A DNA stretch of 64,000 nt from Chitinophagaceae bacterium PMP191F (GTDB lineage: Bacteria > Bacteroidota > Bacteroidia > Chitinophagales > Chitinophagaceae), in contig LGYU01000010.1 of NCBI GenBank assembly GCA_001302245.1, positions 248,001 to 312,000 of the forward strand, in the 5' to 3' direction. Position 1 is the stretch's first letter, and each line of letters opens with the position of its first letter. A program made the position numbers and the translations under genes. This document shows, piece by piece, positions 30,509 to 38,055 of this stretch. The notes below the pieces were generated by a model. It did not search any database, was not told the origin of the DNA, and saw only the letters and a program-made list of their open reading frames with translations.

Positions 30509-31354
30509 ATGAATCTTTTTACGTTGGAACATCGGCTTTTTATACCGCATCCGGCACTTGCTGATTTTGTCAGCGGTATCCTGGTTTTCCGGGCAGATCT
30601 TCGTTCTATGCCCAACGAGGTTATTAATCCTTTTCCCCCTACACCTGAACAATATCTTTATTTTTATCTGGCAGACCCGGTAGCCACTCGCAAACAGGAC
30701 GAATCTTTTTTCTCCGAAAAACCTGGTACAATGATAGTGGGTGCGCAACTTTCGCGGGTAGATCTGAATATGGGTAAGAATCACAGTATGCTCGCGGTAA
30801 TTTTTCGTCCGGGCGGATTGTACCGGTTGCTTGGCGGGCTTCCAATGATGGAACTTACGGATGCCGATTATGACAGTTCACTCTTACTGGGTTCCGGAAT
30901 GACACGCATTCGTGAGCAATTACAACATGCCAGCTCATGGGATCAAAGCAAAGCCATTGTTGAATCATGGTTGTTAAGTCGTCTTCCCAAAGTCAAAACA
31001 CTTTCACCTTTTGATCACGCCATGCGGGCAGCCATGCAATCGGGTGGGCTTTTACCGGTTGAACAACTGGCATCCATTGCCTGTACAAGTATCAGGCAGT
31101 TTGAACGTCAGTGCCTCACCCGTATCGGAATGGGACCCAAGATCCTTTCACGCATCACCCGCTTTTCTACAGCCTATCGTTTGTTCGAGCGCCGCCCCGA
31201 TATGACCTGGATCTCTATAGCACACTCCACGGGCTACTTTGACCAGATGCACCTGGTACGTGATTTTAAGCAATTTGCAGGGATGGTTCCTACTTTACTG
31301 CAGTCTTCCCTCTTACATACTCCACTGCGCCTGCAGGCAGGTATCAGGGAGTAA
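30509..31354 (+). CDS. AraC-family transcriptional regulator
   Basis: The protein has 281 residues from the ATG at 30509; an upstream in-frame TTG at 30476 is less likely. The N-terminal half (FIPHPALADFVSGILVF, NPFPPTPEQYLYFYL, MLAVIFRPGGLYRLL) is the DUF6597-like cupin-type sensing domain common in Bacteroidota one-component AraC proteins. The C-terminal half is the double HTH (VEQLASIACTSIRQFERQC; WISIAHSTGYFDQMHLVRDF). The cupin-fold gene 62 bp downstream on the same strand is the likely target or partner. The effector is unknown. Confidence 0.88.
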   Translation: MNLFTLEHRLFIPHPALADFVSGILVFRADLRSMPNEVINPFPPTPEQYLYFYLADPVATRKQDESFFSEKPGTMIVGAQLSRVDLNMGKNHSMLAVIFRPGGLYRLLGGLPMMELTDADYDSSLLLGSGMTRIREQLQHASSWDQSKAIVESWLLSRLPKVKTLSPFDHAMRAAMQSGGLLPVEQLASIACTSIRQFERQCLTRIGMGPKILSRITRFSTAYRLFERRPDMTWISIAHSTGYFDQMHLVRDFKQFAGMVPTLLQSSLLHTPLRLQAGIRE

Positions 31355-31415
31355 CAATGTCGTGTTTATACTATGCTCCGGCGCTTTGTTGCATGTAGTT
31401 TTGGATTCAAAAAAC

Positions 31416-32012
31416 ATGGAAAAAAATATGGATCGCCGGCAGTTGATGCGCCTGATGACCGGCATTTCTCTTGGCAGTATATTATTACCTGCAATAGGAT
31501 ATCCGCAGCAAACGCTGCCCCAGCCCTCCATGGTGCACCTGCCACCCGGTGCTGGCGATACGGTGAAGATCGGTGACATGGGAATCACTTTCAAACTATC
31601 CGGTAAACAAACGCTTGGGCAAATGGGTGCCTGGGAAACGGTACTGCAGCCGGGAGAGCTTGGTGCCCCGCCGCATTATCATGCTAAAACAGATGAGATA
31701 TGCCGGGTACTGGAAGGTACTGTTACCATCATGACTGGTGATATTGTAACACAGGTTCAAGCCGGCGGATGGCACTTGCGGCCCAGAAATCAGGTTCACA
31801 CTTTCTGGAATAGCGGAAGTTCAGTTGCCCGTACCATTGATCTATGTTTACCTGCCCGTCACGCAGACTATATGCGTGCGTTAGCTCGTCTTTTTGAGCA
31901 TGGCCACAAACCCACCAGTGCGGATTTGAAAAACCTGGAGAAAAAATACGATATCGTTTACCGGTTTGATCTTCTGGAAACGATATCGCAGAAGTATGGA
32001 GTCAAATTGTAA
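31416..32012 (+). CDS. Secreted cupin-domain protein with Tat-like signal
   Basis: The protein has 198 residues from the ATG at 31416; another ATG lies at 31428. The N-terminus MDRRQLMRLMTGISLGS has twin arginines followed by a hydrophobic stretch, as in Tat signals. A single cupin fold (about 55-150) shows PGELGAPPHYHAKTDEIC and VQAGGWHLRPRNQVHTFWN, with metal-ligand His residues in HYH and NQVHTF and Glu in TDEIC. Cupins of this kind are metal enzymes or binders of small molecules. It is probably cotranscribed with the AraC regulator. The specific reaction cannot be told. Confidence 0.82.
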   Translation: MEKNMDRRQLMRLMTGISLGSILLPAIGYPQQTLPQPSMVHLPPGAGDTVKIGDMGITFKLSGKQTLGQMGAWETVLQPGELGAPPHYHAKTDEICRVLEGTVTIMTGDIVTQVQAGGWHLRPRNQVHTFWNSGSSVARTIDLCLPARHADYMRALARLFEHGHKPTSADLKNLEKKYDIVYRFDLLETISQKYGVKL

Positions 32013-32088
32013 TAAACACTTCAGTACCAGGCAAAAAAGAAAAAACATTGCGTATTTGCTATTCAATACTACTTCTTCTATCCGGACA

Positions 32089-32427
32089 TCATTGAGTCGA
32101 ATCTTTTTTTGGCGGAGCCGGTAATGACGGAGGCGGCAGGCCACCATACCTGTAGATGTATAACATATCCTGGATATTTTTAAACTCCAGTTCTTTGTTC
32201 CTGACACGCGCTGTTGCTTCCGCATTATCAGCCACTATAACCTGCATGGCTTCATAAAAATTATTTGCATCCACACGTGTTAACTGGGCGTCGTTTGGCC
32301 CGAAGTAATAATCGAAGTGCAATATTCTGGAAGGGGGCGTAATCCTGCCATCGGCCCACCTGACGGCATTACCCATAACCAATGAGAAGCTACGGTAGAG
32401 CTTGATCGGGTTCCGACTGGTAAGCAC
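32089..32427 (-). CDS. Hypothetical protein, N-terminus uncertain
   Basis: From a GTG at 32427 this gives 112 residues (VLTSRNPIKLYRSFSLV, ILHFDYYFGPNDAQLTRV, FKNIQDMLYIYRYGG), ending in a Pro-rich tail PPPSLPAPPKKDSTQ. The same frame is open and protein-like further upstream to a TGA at 32542 (VWYELFHKPDQLIIHENI) but has no ATG there, so the gene is either started at a rare codon or has lost its N-terminus. No family is recognised. It is the last gene of the minus-strand signalling cluster. Confidence 0.5.
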   Translation of the reverse strand: MLTSRNPIKLYRSFSLVMGNAVRWADGRITPPSRILHFDYYFGPNDAQLTRVDANNFYEAMQVIVADNAEATARVRNKELEFKNIQDMLYIYRYGGLPPPSLPAPPKKDSTQ

Positions 32428-32638
32428 TTCTAATATATTTTCATGTATGATCAGTTGATCAGGCTTATGGAATAATTCATACCATACATTACAGGGTTTG
32501 TTTAAAAGAGAAGAGGCATGTATTGCTACATACCTCTTTAGTCATGCGCCCGACATAATCAACAGACATTACTAAACAAACAGGCTAAGGGATCAGGGGT
32601 TAACTATCAATGTGGTTACAGAACAGCAAACAGCACAC

Positions 32639-32773
32639 CTATTTCCGGCTAAGTATTGTTCTGTATACTAATAACCGCGTATTTCTGTCCATATCTAGTT
32701 GCAGAAGCTGGGCCCGCACATCAACATATACCATCAATAGTAATAATAGGGTAATGATCGTGCTGATTTTCAT
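32639..32773 (-). CDS. 44-residue secreted peptide or truncated secreted protein
   Basis: The ATG at 32773 opens a 44-codon frame with a textbook signal peptide (MKISTIITLLLLLMVYVDVR, then AQ) and only about 22 mature residues (LLQLDMDRNTRLLVYRTILS). The signal resembles that of the 404-residue protein encoded upstream (MKIKLSIVLLILVITCIDAQ). A copy of the 25-bp cluster element lies 40 bp before its start, the same spacing as for that gene, which suggests it is transcribed. It may be a genuine small exported peptide, or the remaining N-terminus of a gene whose distal part is the hypothetical frame at 32089. Confidence 0.45.
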   Translation of the reverse strand: MKISTIITLLLLLMVYVDVRAQLLQLDMDRNTRLLVYRTILSRK

Positions 32774-32813
32774 CGGAGATATTTTAATGTAAGATGTACA
32801 TTGTGCCGGTATT

Positions 32814-32838
32814 CAAAAATGTGAGAAAAGTAGTATTT
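32814..32838 (-). promoter_or_regulatory. 25-bp cluster element, copy 1
   Basis: The minus strand reads AAATACTACTTTTCT followed by CACATTTTTG. It shares AAATACTACTT, CT and CATT at fixed spacing with copies at 34110-34134 and 34792-34816. It lies 40 bp upstream of the 44-residue peptide start. Confidence 0.6.
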
Positions 32839-32855
32839 CTGCCACCGGTAGCCCT

Positions 32856-34070
32856 TTAGTATAAAAATTCTTCTGACTGGCTGAACACTTTTACATCTCC
32901 TTTATTGTAAAACACGGCAACCGGGGATACATCATAGCTCACATCCCATTTTATACCAGCCTGCCTGTATACCATTTTATCATTCAGGAATATATAATAA
33001 GTACCACTTACATATACCATTCTCAATTTATTAACTCCCTTTACAAGCTGAACATTCTCAGCATTGTATTTATCAAATTCAAATAACTCCTTTGGTGTAT
33101 CCTTTTTAAAAGTTTTCCAGCAGGAAGCACACATACTGTTCTCATCATACTTTTTAGAAGCTGCTTTAGAATACAACTGACCGGTATTGGTAACTACAAA
33201 CGAATGATATTTGGCGGTGTCTGCAGCATACTGCCCTACCCTGTAAAAGATAAATGCGAAGCCAAATCCATATTGCTCTTTACTCTGTATATCCAGTTCA
33301 AAATCAACGGTGATATTAAAAGCATCCGCATATATCCTGCTGCCGCCAAATTCAGGCCTGTTAAAGTCAGGCCATGTATTCAGGAATGACAGATCATTTT
33401 TTGTGTGGTGTATATTCAGCTTATCACTTTCAAAATCAATCTTGCAGGCTTCTAACTTTTTTGTATTGGACGGTTTATTGTATATGTAGAAACTGCCTGT
33501 TTTCTTTCTACCCTGCTGTTTTTCTCCGTAATTCTTCATTGCAAAATAGTAGTCGCTGTTACCAACCAGCTTCAGTTCCTTTTTGAATTTCATGGCCTCT
33601 ACCTGGTGGTTCACCAGTATTGCCAATGCAGCATCCTGCTGGGTAAACCAGAAAGAAAGCTCATAAGTAACCCGGTTCCTGGTATCAGTTTCCAACTCAT
33701 TGTTGAGTGCAAAAGAGATTAAAATCACCTTTTCTCCGCCGGGTAAAGTAATATTGGCAAAACACCTGGGAATGTAAATATTGCTTACCCGTACAGAGTC
33801 CATTCTATAATCTCCTTTCGCATGCTGAAGCAGTCGTTCTGTTGTTTCAACCAGGTAATCTACCGGAGCCAGATACCTGGGCACTGCAGAAACCTCTACA
33901 CGCATTTTAGGATTAGTATATTCAATCGTATTTGCGTCCTTTTCTTTCCTGTTTAAACCTTCGCCAAGATCTATCGAAAAAAGATTGTTTTCATACACCT
34001 GCTTTTGCGCCTGTGCATCTATACAGGTTATTACCAATATCAGCAGGACAATGGATAGTTTAATTTTCAT
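32856..34070 (-). CDS. Secreted protein of a two-component cluster, concanavalin-like C-terminal domain
   Basis: The protein has 404 residues with a signal peptide (MKIKLSIVLLILVITCIDAQ). Residues about 25-170 form an uncharacterised domain (NLFSIDLGEGLNRKEKD, VSNIYIPRCFANITLPGGE). Residues about 190-400 resemble the concanavalin-like fold of DUF1080-type domains (FYIYNKPSNTKKL, RIYADAFNITVDFELD, VNKLRMVYVSGTYYIFLND). A CxxC pair is present in SMCASCWKTF. It is 62 bp after the response-regulator gene, with a copy of the 25-bp element in that gap, so it is probably a target or partner of the kinase/regulator pair. Sugar or surface binding is possible but not shown. Confidence 0.75.
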   Translation of the reverse strand: MKIKLSIVLLILVITCIDAQAQKQVYENNLFSIDLGEGLNRKEKDANTIEYTNPKMRVEVSAVPRYLAPVDYLVETTERLLQHAKGDYRMDSVRVSNIYIPRCFANITLPGGEKVILISFALNNELETDTRNRVTYELSFWFTQQDAALAILVNHQVEAMKFKKELKLVGNSDYYFAMKNYGEKQQGRKKTGSFYIYNKPSNTKKLEACKIDFESDKLNIHHTKNDLSFLNTWPDFNRPEFGGSRIYADAFNITVDFELDIQSKEQYGFGFAFIFYRVGQYAADTAKYHSFVVTNTGQLYSKAASKKYDENSMCASCWKTFKKDTPKELFEFDKYNAENVQLVKGVNKLRMVYVSGTYYIFLNDKMVYRQAGIKWDVSYDVSPVAVFYNKGDVKVFSQSEEFLY

Positions 34071-34109
34071 GACAGCTATTTACAGCAAGTTCTGTAGAAA
34101 GCGCGTCTA

Positions 34110-34134
34110 TGAAAATGGTAGAAAAGTAGTATTT
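34110..34134 (-). promoter_or_regulatory. 25-bp cluster element, copy 2
   Basis: The minus strand reads AAATACTACTTTTCT followed by ACCATTTTCA. It overlaps the last two bases of the response-regulator stop codon and ends 39 bp upstream of the 404-residue protein start. Confidence 0.6.
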
Positions 34135-34762
34135 AGAGTAGACCAGTCTTCTTCAAAGCCTCCATACGGCTATTGACCTGTAGCTTTTCGTATATATTGC
34201 GTATGTGCGTGCGAACGGTTTCTATACTTATGTATAATTTATCGGCAATTTCACCATACCGGTAACCTTTGCTCAGCAATTCCAGTAGCTCCTGTTCCCT
34301 GCGCGTCAGTTGCTGAAAATATTCATTCGTTTTTTCCCGGAGTGTAAATGCTTCAATTATTTTCCTGGCAATCTGCCCGCTGATAGGACTGCCGCCATTG
34401 GTCACTTCTTCAATAGCAGCAATGATCTTATCGGCCGGTGTACTTTTAAGCAGGTAACTGACCGCCCCCGCTTTCAGCGCTTCAAAAATAGTATCCGGTT
34501 TATCATAAACAGTCAATATCATACACTGCATTAGCGGATGAATGATCTTTAACCTGCGGATGCATTCAATGCCGTTCATACCCGGCAGGTTAATATCAAA
34601 AAGCGCTATCTCAACAGGCTCCCTGGCCAATTCCCTCAACGCAGTTTCAGCATCTGCAAAAGCGCGCAGATCCTCTACGTCAATATGCAGTTGTACCTGC
34701 TCCGTAAGGTAATGCCGGATCTTATGATCATCTTCTATAATGGCTATGGACTTTATCTTCAC
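34133..34762 (-). CDS. LuxR/NarL-family response regulator
   Basis: The protein has 209 residues starting at a GTG. The receiver domain (1-120) has the acidic pair in AIIEDDHK, phospho-acceptor Asp in IALFDINLPGMNG (about D55), Thr in ILTVYDKP and Lys in LLKSTPADK. The LuxR-type HTH (about 145-205) has LTRREQELLELLSKGY, GEIADKLYISIETVRTHIRN and VNSRMEALKK. The histidine kinase ends 41 bp upstream, so the two are a pair. Copies of a 25-bp element before this gene and the two following ones are candidate binding sites for it. Confidence 0.95.
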   Translation of the reverse strand: MKIKSIAIIEDDHKIRHYLTEQVQLHIDVEDLRAFADAETALRELAREPVEIALFDINLPGMNGIECIRRLKIIHPLMQCMILTVYDKPDTIFEALKAGAVSYLLKSTPADKIIAAIEEVTNGGSPISGQIARKIIEAFTLREKTNEYFQQLTRREQELLELLSKGYRYGEIADKLYISIETVRTHIRNIYEKLQVNSRMEALKKTGLL

Positions 34763-34791
34763 TGTTTAAAATTGAGGCTTTGGCAGATAGT

Positions 34792-34816
34792 TTACAATGT
34801 TAGTTAAGTAGTATTT
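34792..34816 (-). promoter_or_regulatory. 25-bp cluster element, copy 3
   Basis: The minus strand reads AAATACTACTTAACT followed by AACATTGTAA. It covers the last codons and stop of the kinase gene and ends 29 bp upstream of the response-regulator start, about one helical turn closer than the other two copies. Confidence 0.55.
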
Positions 34817-37800
34817 AACGGAAAACGATAGATAAACCTGCTACCCAAACCAATTTCCGACTCTATTGTTACCTGGCCGTGCAGTTCTGCCGTTCTTTGC
34901 CGGATATTACGCAAACCATTACCCACACTGCTTTTTTCAGCATTGAACCCTATTCCGTTATCAGTTACTTCAATATGCAATACGCCCGAAAAAAGCTGCC
35001 CACTCACAATAATCACGCCGGCCTGGCTATGCTTAATGGCGTTGTTCACCGTTTCCTTAATAACCAGCAGAATGTTCCTGAGTTGCTCATTACTGAGCAG
35101 TATATGTTCCCCGCCTTCGGGTAATACGATCCGGTAATCTATACCTGCATATTCCAGTTGTTTGTTCAGTGCCTCACGCATGTAAGACAGTAATTGTTCC
35201 AGTGTTTTGCTCTCAGGGTGCAAGCTCCAGATAATTTCACTCATACTACTCACCAACTGGCGACCCGTATTGCTGATATCAGACAATTCTTTTTCATTGC
35301 CGGTAGACGATCTGTCCTTTGCAGATTCACTTAACAGGATGATCTGTGTCAGTCCGGCTCCGATATCATCATGCATCTCGCGACTGATCCGTTGCCGTTC
35401 TTTATCAACAGCCCTTTGTTTTTCCAGCGCTGCTATTTTCTGTTTCAGCTTACGTTGAGCTATCCGCCGGGTGGCCAGCACAATACTGCCTATAAACAGC
35501 AATACCGCTATGGTATAGAACCACCAGGTACGCCAGAAAGGTGGATGAATATCAATGAACACTTCACAGGGAACAGTATTCCAAATGCCTGATTGGTTTG
35601 CAGCCTTAACCCTGAAAATATATTTACCACTGGAAAGATGGTTATAACGCACCTCGTTCAATCCTTTGCTATAGATCCAGTCTTTATCCCACCCTTCAAG
35701 TTTATACATGTATTTAACGGCCTCAGCATTTTTAAACTCAATGCCGCGGAACCGGAAAAACAGGTTATTGTTCCACCAGGGCAATGAAAGGTTGCGAATA
35801 TATTCCGGTGCCATTGCATTATCTGCAGGCTGTTCATTCACCAGCATGCGTATAATACGTACAACAGGAGTATCCCGATAGCTGCGCACATTGGATGGAT
35901 CAAACCATGTTACACCAGTTGAGGTTCCCAGGTAAAGAAGCCCCCCTGGTCCTTTATAAAAAGCACCGGTATTAAACTCATCTGCCGGAAGACCATCATG
36001 ACTGGTAAAACTGGTAACCAGGCAGTAAGGCAATGGATCATCGGTATGAAACTGCAGCCCGATCTTTGATAGTCCACGATTGGTACTGACCCAGAGATCG
36101 TTTCCATCAGGCAACACGCCACAGACATAATCGCTTATCAAACCATTTTCTTCGGTAATACTTTTAAACTTTCCTGTTGGCAGATGATAAACAATCAAAC
36201 CGCTGGTACCGGAGATCCATAACAACTGATGCAGCGAATCGTGGTAAAAAGATTTTACATTAATGTCCCTGAATATCCATTTGGGCTCACTGTTTTTTCC
36301 CAGGCTGTCTGTAATAAAAATACCTCCCGATTCAGGGGCTATCCAGAGTTCTTTGTTATTGTGTACCCATATACCGGCAATTCTTGCCATACCATACCGG
36401 CTGATGAAAGTAGCTGTATAACCTTCTTTTTCTTTCACTATACAATACAGCCCGATATTGGTTCCAGCAAGCCAGCCGCTATGGTATTCGGCCATGCTCC
36501 ACATCTGCGGCACCTGTAAAGCATTGGAGGGAACGGGAACCTTTACCGGAACAAAACGTGAAGCCCCGGCTTCTTTCACATAGAATTGCCCGGCCATACT
36601 TGTCCAGAGATTTCCCCTGCTATCCGCTTTCACCAATGGTACAGACCTGGCATAAAAGAGTTGCGGACCGTTATAGGGAAAAATAACCTGGTTAGCTTTA
36701 CCGGTTTCCCTGTTAAAACAAAGAATGCCCTGCTGAAAAAGCCCTAACCATACATTGTTATGCGCATCCTCATAAATTGAGTGAACAAAATAATTGTCGG
36801 TTCTGCCGCCATCTTTATTGCCTGAAGGATAAAAATGAAAGATCTCCGGAGACACATCTGCTTTCTGCAACCCCAATACATCACCGCCTACCCAGAGATT
36901 GCGGTCGTCAAAACCGGCAATACAGTAAACCGGGAAATGGGTTACCTGGTTTGCTGTTCCGTTAATATTTCCTCTCCATACAAAAGCTGCCGATGCAACA
37001 GCCCGGCAATAAATATTCCCGGCTTCATCACCAGCCCATAGTTGACCGGTATTGTCTTTGTATACTCTTCGCAATAAACCCAGGGCTCGTGTACCGGAGC
37101 CATGATCGTTGTATATAAAAGCTGATCGGGTAAAAGAAAAGTTATGGGGATCGATGGCAAACAGTTCTTTGCCACTACAGGCGTACAATGTGTCTGCCAC
37201 GCAGGTTATTGAATAAAAACTGTAGCCAGGCAAAAAACGGTGCCATTGCCGGGTAACAATATCAAAACCCAGTATACCCTTTTTGCTGGCAAACCAGATC
37301 ATATTCCTGCCATCCCATACACCATTGTACATGAAGTATATCGGGTTACCCGCTTCATCCTTCTGTGTCAGCGGGTAATAACTGATACTGTTATTCTTTG
37401 TATGAATTGCATAAATGCCGGTCGAGTAATCGGCCAGCCACAGTAAGCTGTCCTTTATCACCAGTGGGTTAGCAAATTTTTTGGTGCAGGAACCTGTATC
37501 AGGAACTATCTTTCGTTTTTCAAGATCGTAGCATACAAATCTTTCCGTTCTTTTATCAAAGTATTGTACTGCCAGGTCTGATGAAAACCATATTCGTTCC
37601 TGGTCATCTTCTATCATGTCGGAACGGATGATCCTGCCACGCATCTGCCCGGGGATTTTTTGAAATGAAGGTTTGTATACTTTCACTTCCACACCATCAA
37701 AACGATTCAGGCCATTTGCTGTAGCTATCCACAAAAACCCCTGCCTGTCTTTCATAACAGCATACACCGTGTTCTGTGATAAACCGTTTATTTTCTCAAA

Positions 37801-37881
37801 CCGCAGCGGCTTATCCGGCTGACACCAGATATATAATGGAACAAGCAATGTTACAATGGCTATCAGGGGTCTCATAAACAT
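34804..37881 (-). CDS. Propeller-type sensor histidine kinase (HisKA_3)
   Basis: The protein has 1025 residues. A signal peptide (to about 20) is followed by periplasmic propeller blades (NTVYAVMKDRQGFLWIATAN, and repeated GNLWTSM/NVWLGLF types) to about 690, a Y_Y_Y domain (about 700-780, YMYKLEGWDKDWIY) and a membrane helix (about 788-806). HisKA_3 has its His in REMHDDIGAGL (about H837), and the HATPase shows NNAIKHS and TDNGIGF. Unlike the xylan HTCS it lacks receiver and AraC domains and uses the separate LuxR-type regulator encoded next. The signal sensed is unknown; similar sensors face the periplasm. A strong hairpin 26 bp upstream separates it from the peptidase operon. Confidence 0.94.
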   Translation of the reverse strand: MFMRPLIAIVTLLVPLYIWCQPDKPLRFEKINGLSQNTVYAVMKDRQGFLWIATANGLNRFDGVEVKVYKPSFQKIPGQMRGRIIRSDMIEDDQERIWFSSDLAVQYFDKRTERFVCYDLEKRKIVPDTGSCTKKFANPLVIKDSLLWLADYSTGIYAIHTKNNSISYYPLTQKDEAGNPIYFMYNGVWDGRNMIWFASKKGILGFDIVTRQWHRFLPGYSFYSITCVADTLYACSGKELFAIDPHNFSFTRSAFIYNDHGSGTRALGLLRRVYKDNTGQLWAGDEAGNIYCRAVASAAFVWRGNINGTANQVTHFPVYCIAGFDDRNLWVGGDVLGLQKADVSPEIFHFYPSGNKDGGRTDNYFVHSIYEDAHNNVWLGLFQQGILCFNRETGKANQVIFPYNGPQLFYARSVPLVKADSRGNLWTSMAGQFYVKEAGASRFVPVKVPVPSNALQVPQMWSMAEYHSGWLAGTNIGLYCIVKEKEGYTATFISRYGMARIAGIWVHNNKELWIAPESGGIFITDSLGKNSEPKWIFRDINVKSFYHDSLHQLLWISGTSGLIVYHLPTGKFKSITEENGLISDYVCGVLPDGNDLWVSTNRGLSKIGLQFHTDDPLPYCLVTSFTSHDGLPADEFNTGAFYKGPGGLLYLGTSTGVTWFDPSNVRSYRDTPVVRIIRMLVNEQPADNAMAPEYIRNLSLPWWNNNLFFRFRGIEFKNAEAVKYMYKLEGWDKDWIYSKGLNEVRYNHLSSGKYIFRVKAANQSGIWNTVPCEVFIDIHPPFWRTWWFYTIAVLLFIGSIVLATRRIAQRKLKQKIAALEKQRAVDKERQRISREMHDDIGAGLTQIILLSESAKDRSSTGNEKELSDISNTGRQLVSSMSEIIWSLHPESKTLEQLLSYMREALNKQLEYAGIDYRIVLPEGGEHILLSNEQLRNILLVIKETVNNAIKHSQAGVIIVSGQLFSGVLHIEVTDNGIGFNAEKSSVGNGLRNIRQRTAELHGQVTIESEIGLGSRFIYRFPLNTT

Positions 37882-37907
37882 TACTTAAAAATAGCCATAA
37901 TATACCT

Positions 37908-37941
37908 AAAAAAAAGACTGCCATACAGGCAGTCTTTTTTT
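37908..37941. terminator. Bidirectional terminator hairpin
   Basis: GACTGCC and GGCAGTC form a 7-bp stem with a 5-base loop, extended by eight A before and seven T after. It lies directly after the small membrane-protein stop (minus strand) and just upstream of the kinase start, ending the peptidase transcript. Confidence 0.85.
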
Positions 37942-37944
37942 GAT

Positions 37945-38055
37945 TTAAGTAAACAATATAATAAATGTCAGCAGTTCCAGTAAGAACACCAGCAGCAGCC
38001 ACCACAACAGGTATCTGTGTTTTCCGGGCCGCGTGGGGCGGTTATTATTTACCAT
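37945..38055 (-). CDS. 36-residue single-pass membrane protein overlapping the S41 gene
   Basis: The ATG at 38055 lies inside the end of the S41 peptidase gene (overlap 11 bp, different frame). The frame encodes a short basic head (MVNNNRPTRPGKHRY) and one long hydrophobic helix (LLWWLLLVFLLELLTFIILF), then stops four bases before the terminator hairpin. Overlap with the preceding gene and immediate termination are what a translated, coupled small gene would show. A positive N-terminus followed by one helix suggests an inner-membrane peptide. Function is unknown. Confidence 0.5.
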   Translation of the reverse strand: MVNNNRPTRPGKHRYLLWWLLLVFLLELLTFIILFT

